This document shows, in pieces, positions 1 to 8,824 of a stretch of 64,000 nucleotides of DNA. This stretch comes from Sphingobacterium alkalisoli (GTDB taxonomy: Bacteria > Bacteroidota > Bacteroidia > Sphingobacteriales > Sphingobacteriaceae). The number at the start of each line of letters is the position of its first letter. Within the stretch, counting starts at the first letter, position 1. The notes below the pieces were generated by a model. It ran no database searches, was not told where the DNA came from, and worked only from the letters and a program-made list of their open reading frames with translations. Position numbers and translations under genes: made by a program. The stretch covers positions 124,001 to 188,000 of the forward strand of contig NZ_SUKA01000008.1 of NCBI RefSeq assembly GCF_005049105.1, written 5' to 3'.

Positions 1-921
1 GTAAGCTACTATCCCACAATCAAACACCTTACTTGCTCCGGTGTATTTAGTCAAATTACTCGCAATGGTACCACCGGTACAACTCTCTGCAAGCGCAATT
101 TTCAGATGTCCTTCTGCAAAGTTTTTAATGATAGCCTCCTCCAACGATATATCTTGTCTAGCTACTACAAATTTACTTAGTCGTTCCGAAATTCGATCTG
201 CAAATTTATCAGTTTCAGTCTGTAGTACGTTTACATCTGTCCCCGTGGCAGAGAGTCGTAGTCTCACCAATCCAATTTTTGGCAAATAGGCTAATTTAAT
301 ATAATGAGGTAAAGAAGCTTCAATATCCGCGATTTCTTCCGCCAAAAACGACTCGCCTAATCCCGCGGTGAGTATATGACTGTGATAAACGTGTACATGG
401 CTTCGCATAGACGCCAACTTTGGCATTACCCGATTTTCCATCAAAAACTTCATTTCAAATGGAACTCCCGGTAAAAAAGCAAAACATTTGCTGCTTCTTT
501 CTACCCACATACCAGGGGCCGTGCCCACATCATTAAATAAAATCTGAGCACATTCAAGCACATCAGCTTGACCATAGTTGGATATCGGCATCTCGCCACG
601 ACCGAGCCGAAGAAAGATTTGTTTAACGTGATCAAGCACATGTTGATTTCGAACCAATGGGGACTTGAAAAACTCAGAAATAGTATTTTTAGTTACATCA
701 TCTTTCGTGGGGCCTAACCCCCCAGTTACTATTACTATATCCGAACGTGAGGAAGCCTCGGATAGTGCTTTCGAAATATCTTCTCTTCGATCAGATATAG
801 AAGTAATAAAACGAATAGCAATATCTGCTTGTCCAAGATACTGGGCAATCCACGCAGAATTGGTATCTACAATTTGACCAAGTAGAATTTCGTCTCCTAT
901 GGTTATGATTTCAGCGTTCAT
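1..921 (-). CDS. cinA: CinA-like competence/damage-inducible protein (3' part outside window)
   Basis: The reverse strand reads 307 codons from ATG at 921 to the window edge without a stop. The N-terminus (MNAEIITIGDEILLGQIVD) and the VTGGLGPT motif near residue 70 are hallmarks of the MoCF-biosynthesis fold of CinA. The ESCTGGT motif near the cut end marks the start of the C-terminal PncC-type nicotinamide-nucleotide amidase domain. CinA proteins are usually about 410-420 residues, so roughly 100 residues lie beyond position 1. Family role: pyridine-nucleotide salvage, cleaving ADP-ribose and/or deamidating NMN in the cytoplasm. It lies 23 bp downstream of lptD on the same strand and could be co-transcribed. 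The call is firm; the activity of this copy is inferred. Confidence 0.93.
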   Translation of the reverse strand, partial: MNAEIITIGDEILLGQIVDTNSAWIAQYLGQADIAIRFITSISDRREDISKALSEASSRSDIVIVTGGLGPTKDDVTKNTISEFFKSPLVRNQHVLDHVKQIFLRLGRGEMPISNYGQADVLECAQILFNDVGTAPGMWVERSSKCFAFLPGVPFEMKFLMENRVMPKLASMRSHVHVYHSHILTAGLGESFLAEEIADIEASLPHYIKLAYLPKIGLVRLRLSATGTDVNVLQTETDKFADRISERLSKFVVARQDISLEEAIIKNFAEGHLKIALAESCTGGTIASNLTKYTGASKVFDCGIVAY

Positions 922-944
922 AGCGCATAGTTACCAAAAAAATA

Positions 945-3590
945 TTAATAATTATAATGACTATTTCGCTTCGTCAATTTAAGATCTTGCAAGATGCTCG
1001 CTTTGGCTCGAATAGTTACATTATAACTTTGATATCGGCCAAAAGGGACCCAACCAAAGGACATGTCCCAACAATGCAGATCACGATAAATAGAAAAGCG
1101 TGTTAAAGAAACTTCCTTTTGCTTAAAATCATACCCACTATTAAATTGTATCTTCCATTTCGGCGTTACATTAAAATCACCATGCAAATTTACCGTGGCA
1201 GTGTAGTCACCCATTTCCTTACGCTCTACCGCATCGAAGCGGCGCATGTACTGAAAACTAAAGGATCCGGCCAGATTCCAAGGAATATTAAAATCGACAA
1301 AGGCATTTGGATCCGTACTTATTCTTGCCAGAGCATCAGACTGCTCTTGAGTCATCGCCGGCATATTGTTTCGCAAGGAATCAATATTATCACTCCTGCT
1401 TTTTGAAGCATCCGGATTAAAACTATAGTCGAAAGACAAGCCAAAATTAGTAAGGCGGGCAAGTTTGCCATCCTCAATGGCAAACCGATTATAACGCTGC
1501 CCTCGCTCATCAAGCTGATAAGGATCAAATGATCCGTTAAAATTCAAGTTTATTTTCTGATTAAACAGGGATGTTCTTCCAGAAAAACTGATTGTTGAAA
1601 GCTTCAATGAATCCGCAGCAAAGTTGTAGTTACCGCTAAACGTTAACCCTTGTATGATCGGAATTTTTTTAAATCCTTTTCCTGTAGTATCATTCTCCGT
1701 CCGTACTTTTGCTTCGATATTGTTATCTACAGAGAACCCTATTCCTGCTGATTGCCCCCTTGATGGAGAACCATAGATACCTCCTTCAAAAATAGAATAA
1801 TCTCGTAAACGGCCACTTTCATCGATGTAAGACTTATAGAAACCATACATCGGATCAGAAAAATCGGGACGGTAGTTAAAATTCACAGATGGCGTTACCA
1901 CATGACGTATGGCTTCGACTTTTCCAATTTTGGGATACATACCATATATTTTGGTGGAAAGTCCACTCGAAAATGAATAATCATATGCCCTTCTAAATCC
2001 TTGAATGGTATCTCTTACTGTTTCAAATCCATTAACCGTATTTTCTAAACCATTACGAATAGACTGTAGGTACCATCTTTCCGTATAATTCATTGAAGTA
2101 TTAAATTGAAAATATTTAAAAGCATTCAAACTCAAACTCACTGGAATACTATGTTGGAATCCGTTAGTAAACCGCTTTAAGGACTCTTTCTTAAATAAAG
2201 TCGAATCACCCGTGGAAATAGTATTTCTTCCCTGCAAGCTATATCCTACTGTAATACGTTGATACCACTTTTGTTCGCCCACACGATCCTTCGAATCGAA
2301 CGGATTGAATGTAGCTACGTTCAAACTGAATGTAGGCAATTCCAAATCTACCTTACCGGAAGCCATATCTTGACGATGACTTAGACTGGAGGTAAAATTC
2401 ACTTTACCATCGCCAAAGACTTTACCGTAACTGATTGAAGAAGACATATTATTACGAGTCAGCTGATCATAGTCATACGTACTATTTGCTCCTGTATTTT
2501 GAAAATATGAACCTGTACCAAAATTAACTGATGCCGAAAAAGAAGTCCCCGGATTGGCCTCTTGACGCTGCGTATGATTCCAAGTCACATTAAAATCTTT
2601 ATTTGTACCATAGTTATCCGCTCCTTCAACGCCCGTCTTCGTCGAGGCATAGCGAAGATTAAACCCACCGCTATATTTGTAATTCACCATATAGTTGGTA
2701 CGCATGGAAGCCTCCCATGATCCCCTAGAATAGAAGCTACCTCTGAATTCGGTATCCCAATAATCATTAAATGTTAAATACCAACCCAAATCTCGTAAAG
2801 CGAATCCGCGGGCCGCATCTTCGCCAAAAGATGGAAATAGAAATCCCGAAGACTTTTTGTCCTGTTTCGGAAAAAAACCAAAAGGAATTGCAACAAATTT
2901 TATGGGAATGCCTTGTACCACTAAATAAGATGGCCCAGCTATAATTTGCTTATCGAGCACCAAACCCTTGGTGATGTGAATACCAAAATGCGTATGGGGT
3001 TCGGGGAGATCACAAGTACTATATAAGCCATGGTAGATAGACATCTCATCATACATATTCTTTCGAACCGCGCGAGCTTGGATAAAACCTCCATCTACCT
3101 CTGTCATTACTCCAAAGGTCTTACCTTCTTGTGTTTTATAATTATACGTTAACGAATCTACAGCTTTGGGGGTATCATTTGGAAACAAAGCCACCGGTCT
3201 GCCTACGTATTTGCCGTTGTGGTCTATTACACCACTTGCATATAAGAGGTTATTATTTCGGTCTAAGCGGATGTAATCTGCCGAAAGTTCAAAGTCTTGA
3301 TATTTTACTTTTGCACCCTTATATAAATGCACAATATTTTTGCTCACCTCATTCCAGGAAGAATCGTTGGCCACGATAGTCACTACAGTCTCTAATCCGC
3401 TATCATCTTTCATGACAACAGTATCCGTGCCCGACGATGTGCGCAGGTGATTTTTACTGGTATCCTGCGTAATTAAACTTGTATCTTGTACGTTATTATT
3501 GGTGGCTGGCGTTACTACTTGCCCGATAACGGAATAAGATCCAAACAAAAGGAACAGAAAATAAAATAAAATACAAGTTAACGCCTTCAA
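945..3590 (-). CDS. lptD: LptD/OstA-like outer-membrane LPS assembly protein
   Basis: An 881-residue protein with an N-terminal signal peptide (hydrophobic run at about residues 6-20). An OstA-like periplasmic segment follows at about residues 70-160, with SADYIRLDRNNN and the VIDHNGKYVGRPV region. A long C-terminal beta-barrel, rich in alternating aromatic strands and ending in aromatic residues, completes it. The order matches Bacteroidota LptD, which inserts lipopolysaccharide into the outer leaflet with LptE. The conserved start of the barrel (IPFGFFPKQDKKSSGFLFPSF) is clear. Length is normal for the phylum. cinA follows directly and an amidase gene diverges upstream, so the 3591-3757 interval holds two promoters that I could not place with confidence. 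Confidence 0.92.
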   Translation of the reverse strand: MKALTCILFYFLFLLFGSYSVIGQVVTPATNNNVQDTSLITQDTSKNHLRTSSGTDTVVMKDDSGLETVVTIVANDSSWNEVSKNIVHLYKGAKVKYQDFELSADYIRLDRNNNLLYASGVIDHNGKYVGRPVALFPNDTPKAVDSLTYNYKTQEGKTFGVMTEVDGGFIQARAVRKNMYDEMSIYHGLYSTCDLPEPHTHFGIHITKGLVLDKQIIAGPSYLVVQGIPIKFVAIPFGFFPKQDKKSSGFLFPSFGEDAARGFALRDLGWYLTFNDYWDTEFRGSFYSRGSWEASMRTNYMVNYKYSGGFNLRYASTKTGVEGADNYGTNKDFNVTWNHTQRQEANPGTSFSASVNFGTGSYFQNTGANSTYDYDQLTRNNMSSSISYGKVFGDGKVNFTSSLSHRQDMASGKVDLELPTFSLNVATFNPFDSKDRVGEQKWYQRITVGYSLQGRNTISTGDSTLFKKESLKRFTNGFQHSIPVSLSLNAFKYFQFNTSMNYTERWYLQSIRNGLENTVNGFETVRDTIQGFRRAYDYSFSSGLSTKIYGMYPKIGKVEAIRHVVTPSVNFNYRPDFSDPMYGFYKSYIDESGRLRDYSIFEGGIYGSPSRGQSAGIGFSVDNNIEAKVRTENDTTGKGFKKIPIIQGLTFSGNYNFAADSLKLSTISFSGRTSLFNQKINLNFNGSFDPYQLDERGQRYNRFAIEDGKLARLTNFGLSFDYSFNPDASKSRSDNIDSLRNNMPAMTQEQSDALARISTDPNAFVDFNIPWNLAGSFSFQYMRRFDAVERKEMGDYTATVNLHGDFNVTPKWKIQFNSGYDFKQKEVSLTRFSIYRDLHCWDMSFGWVPFGRYQSYNVTIRAKASILQDLKLTKRNSHYNY

Positions 3591-3757
3591 AATGAATTAT
3601 GAATATTATTTTTGTGGTAAATTTAAACTGTTGTTGGCAAAATTAGTCAAAAAACAATTAGAAAAAACTAGTATTTTTTGCACGTTCCATTATTCAATTA
3701 TTGTCGTCATACTTCGCTAATGAAACTACAACGACAAAATTGTAAAATATTATACAG

Positions 3758-4612
3758 ATGAAGTTTATAAATAATGTTAAAAAATTAAGTTTAGTAATAA
3801 TACTCTGTTTTATAACGCTTATTTCTACAGCTCTCCTACCAAATAAAAGAGATACAGCACATCTTAAAACCAGCTTTATTGTTGTGATAGACCCAGGTCA
3901 TGGCGGAAATAAACCGGGTGCAAGAGGTCGACAATCGGCTGAAAAAGATATTGTTTTAGACGTATCCAAGAAACTAAAAAAAATGCTGGAAGACAGTATA
4001 CCCGATGTAAAAGTTATTTTGACCCGTTCAACGGATGTCGATGTGGAGTTTTACAAAAGGACAGACATTGCAAATAAAAACCACGCGGATCTTTTTATAT
4101 CTATCCATGCTAACTCTGCTGATAGAGACATTAGGGTAAAGAACCGACAAGGGAGATATGTCAACTCTATAAAACGCAATCCCAGTGTCAAGGGCACCGA
4201 AACCCTGGTACTGGGTTTCCACAGAATCAATGAGCAAGATGTTGCAATACGTGAAAATGCCGATATCTTATTAGAAGAAAACTATGAAGAAAATTATCAT
4301 GGCTTTGACCCCAAAGACCCTTCCAGCTATATCGTATTTAAGCTAATGAAGCGGCAATATAGAGATCAAAGCATTAAAATAGCCTCGCTCATGCAGCACG
4401 AATATAGCAAATCCTCTCGCGGAAACCGAGGAGTTAAAGAACAGGGGCTTGCGGTCTTGGCCAAAGCAGGAATGCCGGCTGTATTGACCGAAATCGGATT
4501 CATAAGTAGCCCCGAAGAAGAAGCTTATATGTTGTCTCAAAATGGACAGCACGAAATCGTGACGAATCTTTTTCACGCAATCAGAACTTTCAAGACTACA
4601 ACTAAAAAATAA
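3758..4612 (+). CDS. N-acetylmuramoyl-L-alanine amidase (Amidase_3), copy 1
   Basis: A 284-residue zinc amidase that cuts the amide bond between MurNAc and L-Ala in peptidoglycan during cell separation and wall turnover. The N-terminus carries one hydrophobic export segment (about residues 10-27). Amidase_3 landmarks are all visible: DPGHGG with zinc ligand H48, E62, the SIHAN motif with H116, and the catalytic glutamate E244 in TEIGFIS. A roughly 60-residue insert between H116 and the C-terminal half (about 120-190) is typical of Bacteroidota enzymes. The next gene is a close paralogue and an MCE protein follows, so the three form an envelope cluster, probably one transcript. Confidence 0.93.
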   Translation: MKFINNVKKLSLVIILCFITLISTALLPNKRDTAHLKTSFIVVIDPGHGGNKPGARGRQSAEKDIVLDVSKKLKKMLEDSIPDVKVILTRSTDVDVEFYKRTDIANKNHADLFISIHANSADRDIRVKNRQGRYVNSIKRNPSVKGTETLVLGFHRINEQDVAIRENADILLEENYEENYHGFDPKDPSSYIVFKLMKRQYRDQSIKIASLMQHEYSKSSRGNRGVKEQGLAVLAKAGMPAVLTEIGFISSPEEEAYMLSQNGQHEIVTNLFHAIRTFKTTTKK

Positions 4613-4655
4613 AAATCTTACTTTCTCAACGAGGAAATAGCTAAAATCCTAAGCA

Positions 4656-5534
4656 TTGAAAAACTACAACAAAACAAACGTAACGCACTCAACAAGTACA
4701 GTCATACTTCTATCCATATTTGCAATAATCACAGCATGGACGCCCAGTAAACATACCGAACCTATCTCTAGCGGGGGTACGGAATTCAAAATGAAAACCA
4801 TCGTGCTCGACGCCGGTCATGGTGGTCATGATCCGGGTGCCGTCGGCAGAAAATCAAAAGAGAAGGACCTCGCACTGCAAGTGGTATTAAAACTGGGAAA
4901 GCGGATAGAAGAAGGTTTGCCCGGCGTAAAAGTTATCTACACCCGTACTACTGATGTGTATCCAAAGTTATACGAGCGCCCGGCATTAGCGAATAAACAT
5001 AAAGCAGACTTATTTATTTCTGTGCATTGTAATTCTGGCGGAGCGACCACCCGTCGGGTCAAGAACTCAAAGGGACGGTACATAACAAGATCTGTATTAA
5101 ACACTTCTGCAAAGGGAACAGAGACGCTGGTATGCGGTTTCAACCGAATGGATCAACAAGATGTAGCTATCCGCGAGAACGCGTCTATTTTGTCTGAAGA
5201 GAACTACCAAGATAACTATAATGGGTTCGACCCTAATGACCCGTCTAGCTATATTGTATTCAAATTGATGAAAAGACAATTTCGAGATCAAAGCATTAAA
5301 TTGGCCACTTATATGCAAAATGAATACTCAAGTAGCTCCCGTACTAATCGTGGTGTAAAAGAACAAGGACTTGCCGTATTAGCTACCGCAGGTATGCCAG
5401 CAGTATTGACGGAGATCGGTTTTATCAGCAATCCAAGTGAAGAAGAATTTATGATGTCGTCAGCTGGACAACGAGAAATTGTTGCAAATCTCTTTAATGC
5501 GATTAAAACTTACAAAACATCCGTTGAAAAGTAA
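4656..5534 (+). CDS. N-acetylmuramoyl-L-alanine amidase (Amidase_3), copy 2
   Basis: A 292-residue paralogue of the preceding amidase, collinear throughout and sharing long identical blocks such as DPSSYIVFKLMKRQ, GVKEQGLAVLA and MPAVLTEIGFIS. Catalytic landmarks (DAGHGGHDPGA, SVHCN, TEIGF) are intact. The start is TTG at 4656: it is needed to include the hydrophobic export segment (about residues 15-30), because the first in-frame ATG (4791) lies after it. The tandem arrangement 43 bp apart indicates local duplication. Peptidoglycan remodelling in the periplasm is the expected role. Whether the two copies have separate partners cannot be read from the sequence. Confidence 0.92.
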   Translation: MKNYNKTNVTHSTSTVILLSIFAIITAWTPSKHTEPISSGGTEFKMKTIVLDAGHGGHDPGAVGRKSKEKDLALQVVLKLGKRIEEGLPGVKVIYTRTTDVYPKLYERPALANKHKADLFISVHCNSGGATTRRVKNSKGRYITRSVLNTSAKGTETLVCGFNRMDQQDVAIRENASILSEENYQDNYNGFDPNDPSSYIVFKLMKRQFRDQSIKLATYMQNEYSSSSRTNRGVKEQGLAVLATAGMPAVLTEIGFISNPSEEEFMMSSAGQREIVANLFNAIKTYKTSVEK

Positions 5535-5589
5535 ATAATTTACTATTTTCGTGTACTTGACGTACTACAGTTCCTTAAAACATATCATT

Positions 5590-6537
5590 TTGAAAATATC
5601 AAACGAAACAAAAGTAGGTGCCCTTACAGCAATAGCGATTGCTATTCTATTTATTGGATATAGTTTTCTCAAAGGAAATGATGTTTTCAGCAGTGAAAAC
5701 ACCTTTTATACGGACTATGACAACGTAGACGGACTAACCGTATCCAAGCCTGTAATGGTGAGTGGATATCAGATTGGACGTGTTTCTAAAATGAACCTGT
5801 TAGATAATGGTAAAATAAGAACTGAATTTAGAATCAACGATGACTATGATATTCCTTCCAATACTGTAGCACGTATCATAAGCGCTGATTTGTTGGGAAG
5901 TAAGGCAATTGTTTTTGACTTAGGAAATAGTAAGACTGTCGCAAAAAGTGGAGATCCGCTCCTTTCGGATGTTCAAGCCAACCTGATGGAAAAGGTGGAA
6001 CCACTTCAAAAGAAAATAGAAAATTTAGTCGTCAAACTAGATTCGGTATTATCAGCAGTCAACACTGCACTCGACGACGAATTCCAAAGAGATTTCAAAA
6101 GTAGCCTAAGTAGTATTTCGGTCTCTTTGAATAATATGGAAAAAATCACTGGTGAAGTTGAAGGATTAATGGGATCAGAACGAATTAGATTAGCTAAAAT
6201 TATGCAAAATCTCGAGTCTATTACCGAAAATTTCAAAAACAACAACAGCAAGATTAATTCGATATTAGCTAATTTAGACAACTTTTCTGACGATCTAGCG
6301 AAGACAGAGATTAAAGCTACTATCGACAATGCAAATAAGGCGATGAAAGATGTGCAAGCTATAACCGATAAGATAAATCAAGGGGAAGGCTCAATAGGAT
6401 TATTAGTCAACGACGATCAGCTTTACAACAACCTAAATAACGCTTCCGAAAATTTAGATCAATTAGTAGAAGATGTAAAAAATAACCCAGGCAAATACCT
6501 AAAGATCTCAATCTTTGGCAAGAAGGACACAAAATAG
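5590..6537 (+). CDS. MlaD/MCE-domain lipid-transport protein
   Basis: Begins KISNETKVGALTAIAI, the usual start of Bacteroidota MlaD-like proteins: a short cytoplasmic tip, one membrane anchor (about residues 8-26), the MCE domain (about 35-115, with VDGLTVSKPVMVSGYQIG), then a long helical coiled-coil tail rich in Asn and Lys. The most likely start is TTG at 5590. An upstream in-frame GTG at 5551 would add 13 residues that do not look conserved. Family role: substrate-binding component of an Mla-type ABC system that moves phospholipids between inner and outer membranes; the ATPase and permease are not in this window. A strong terminator follows immediately. Confidence 0.9.
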   Translation: MKISNETKVGALTAIAIAILFIGYSFLKGNDVFSSENTFYTDYDNVDGLTVSKPVMVSGYQIGRVSKMNLLDNGKIRTEFRINDDYDIPSNTVARIISADLLGSKAIVFDLGNSKTVAKSGDPLLSDVQANLMEKVEPLQKKIENLVVKLDSVLSAVNTALDDEFQRDFKSSLSSISVSLNNMEKITGEVEGLMGSERIRLAKIMQNLESITENFKNNNSKINSILANLDNFSDDLAKTEIKATIDNANKAMKDVQAITDKINQGEGSIGLLVNDDQLYNNLNNASENLDQLVEDVKNNPGKYLKISIFGKKDTK

Positions 6538-6541
6538 AAAA

Positions 6542-6583
6542 AAAGATCCCCGATTTGACAATCAAATCGGGGATCTTTTTTTT
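6542..6583. terminator. Bidirectional intrinsic terminator
   Basis: An 18-bp perfect inverted repeat (6542-6559 and 6563-6580) with a 3-base loop, flanked by A and T runs on both sides. It sits between the converging mlaD-like gene and the S9 peptidase gene and can serve both. Confidence 0.9.
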
Positions 6584-6594
6584 GGTAAGATTTT

Positions 6595-8715
6595 TTACAA
6601 TGTTTCCTTCAACCATCCGAAAAATTCGCGATGCCATACCTGCGCGTTATGACCAGAAAGCACCCAATGGTTTTCCTCTGGAAGATATACTAGTCTACTT
6701 TTGATATCTTTCAATCTAGCCGCCTGAAAAGCTTCCAACCCTTGCCCAATTGGAACACGATAATCTTTTCCTCCTTGAAAAATCAATATGGGAGTGTCCC
6801 ACTTAGCCACGTGATTAATAGGATTAAACTCCGTATAGGTTTTCTCATTTTCCTTATTCCAGTATGGCCCACCTAAATCATGATTGGCAAAAAACAGCTC
6901 CTCTGTGGTACCATACCAAGAAGTCATATCAAATAATCCACAATGCGAAATAAATGAACGAAAACGTCCCTCATGTACACCCGCTAGCATAAACACCGAA
7001 TAGCCACCATAGCTTGCACCAACCGCACCTATACGATCTCTATCGATATACGATTCTTTAGCCAGATCGTCAATCGCAGACAAATAATCACGAATAGACT
7101 GGCCACCCCAGTCTTTACTGATATCTTCATTCCATTTTACACCCCAGCCCGGCATACCTCTACGATTAGGTGCAATAACAATATATCCTTGTGAAGCCAT
7201 TAACTGGAAGTTCCACCGGAAAGAATACGATTGTGTTGTAGCTGCCTGAGGTCCCCCCTGACAATACAATAATGTAGGATATTTCTTCGTTGGGTCGAAA
7301 TCAGGCGGATAAATAACCCATGAAAATAGATCTTGCCCATCAGAAGCTTTTGTAAATCGACCTTCCACTTTTGTAGGAGCAATTTGTGCATAAACTTCAT
7401 CATTCACTTTAGTGATCGGATTCAATTTTTTTGATTTGAGGTTATACAGATAAACTTCCGTTGCCCGTGTCATTGTGGTTGACGTCACTACTAGACCCTC
7501 TTCTGTTTCCCTTACGATTCCAGTAATATCAAACTGTCCCTCTGATATTTGCTCAATTTTAGGTTGTGCTTTATTTTTAAGATTGGAAGGAATTTTAATT
7601 TCAAACAATTGCGAAGTACCTCGTATGGGCGCTATAAAATAAATCTTTCGGTTATCCTTACTCCAGGTAAAAGTATTGACAGTTCCATCCCAATGTGCGG
7701 TTAAATTCAACTTTATATCCGCGATGGCGTCCCAAAGGATAATGTCATTCTTATCTGCTTCGTATCCATCGGTTTTCATACTCAGCCAAGCCAATACCCG
7801 TCCATCAGCCTTATACAATGGGTGGGTATCATACCCATCCATTCCTTCTGTAAGGTTTGTTGTTCTTCTCGAAATCAGATCATAACGATAGATGTCTGTA
7901 TCTGTACTTTTCGCATATTCCTTTCCAGATTTCTTTTTGCATACATATAAAACCGAGTTTCCATCAGGCGACCATGCGAAATCTTCGATTCCTCCAAACG
8001 GAGCCTGCGGGCTGTAAAAAGGTTCTCCTGCTAACAAGTCTATTGCTTCACCTATTTTACCCTGATCGTAAGTTGCGACAAAAGGATGATTAAAACGTCC
8101 ATCATTAAATGAATCCCAGTGCCGGTAATCCAGATCATCGTAGATGTACACATTCGATTTTGATAGATCAGCATACTTGTCTACACTATGATTCATATTT
8201 ACCAACACAGCCTTGCTGAAGAGGATATGTTTTCCGTTAGGCGAAAATTTCACATTCTCCAATCCACCTTCTCCGTTTGTTAATTGTTTTGCTTCCCCCC
8301 CCTTGATATTTTTAAGCCACAATTGATTTTTATAGGAATAGATTACCTCACCATTATCTTTCACCTGAAGTACCGACTCGCCCCCATCTCCGGCAGTGAA
8401 TTGAAAGAAATCCCCCCCTTTTACAGGAACCACGAAGAGGTTTTTCTCCGACTTATTTTCATCAAAGCTGTATTTCGAAACACCATAAATCAGCTGCCTT
8501 CCATCAGGGGTTAATCCTTCGGCAGACACCCGCCCTAGTTCCCACAATCTTTCAGGCCCCATAACTTCTTTACCAAAATTTTGCATCCTATTCGTAATAA
8601 GGGATTTGTCAATTTTCTTTTCCGGGGCACGCTGCGCAAAAGATGTTAAAGCCAGCATCAGCGCAACTGCCAGAACAGTATATTTTCTCATCATAATCAT
8701 TTTTTGAAGCTGCAA
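6595..8715 (-). CDS. S9 family alpha/beta-hydrolase peptidase (DPP/acylaminoacyl type), secreted
   Basis: A 706-residue serine peptidase. A signal peptide lies near the N-terminus; the best start may be the third or fourth Met, MRKYTVLAV, so the first few residues are uncertain. The first two thirds form a WD40-like beta-propeller (repeats such as FSPNGKHILF and WSPDGNSVLY). The C-terminal hydrolase domain carries the nucleophile S568 in GASYGGYS, acid D651 in GGKDYRVP and H683 in ENHWVL. The family removes dipeptides or short peptides from oligopeptides in the periplasm. It is probably monocistronic, ending at the shared terminator. Confidence 0.92.
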   Translation of the reverse strand: MQLQKMIMMRKYTVLAVALMLALTSFAQRAPEKKIDKSLITNRMQNFGKEVMGPERLWELGRVSAEGLTPDGRQLIYGVSKYSFDENKSEKNLFVVPVKGGDFFQFTAGDGGESVLQVKDNGEVIYSYKNQLWLKNIKGGEAKQLTNGEGGLENVKFSPNGKHILFSKAVLVNMNHSVDKYADLSKSNVYIYDDLDYRHWDSFNDGRFNHPFVATYDQGKIGEAIDLLAGEPFYSPQAPFGGIEDFAWSPDGNSVLYVCKKKSGKEYAKSTDTDIYRYDLISRRTTNLTEGMDGYDTHPLYKADGRVLAWLSMKTDGYEADKNDIILWDAIADIKLNLTAHWDGTVNTFTWSKDNRKIYFIAPIRGTSQLFEIKIPSNLKNKAQPKIEQISEGQFDITGIVRETEEGLVVTSTTMTRATEVYLYNLKSKKLNPITKVNDEVYAQIAPTKVEGRFTKASDGQDLFSWVIYPPDFDPTKKYPTLLYCQGGPQAATTQSYSFRWNFQLMASQGYIVIAPNRRGMPGWGVKWNEDISKDWGGQSIRDYLSAIDDLAKESYIDRDRIGAVGASYGGYSVFMLAGVHEGRFRSFISHCGLFDMTSWYGTTEELFFANHDLGGPYWNKENEKTYTEFNPINHVAKWDTPILIFQGGKDYRVPIGQGLEAFQAARLKDIKSRLVYLPEENHWVLSGHNAQVWHREFFGWLKETL

Positions 8716-8824
8716 GATAATAAAAACCGAGTGTTTTTTGTTACGTCATCTAAACCTCTTATTAATGATCCATAACGCGGTCAAATACATTTTTAAATAG
8801 CACCATCTAGTATCCATCACATTT

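Noticed and set aside
5551..5589. GTG start for the MCE protein 13 codons upstream
   Set aside because: The extra residues are not like the family start, whereas TTG at 5590 gives the usual KISNETKVG beginning.
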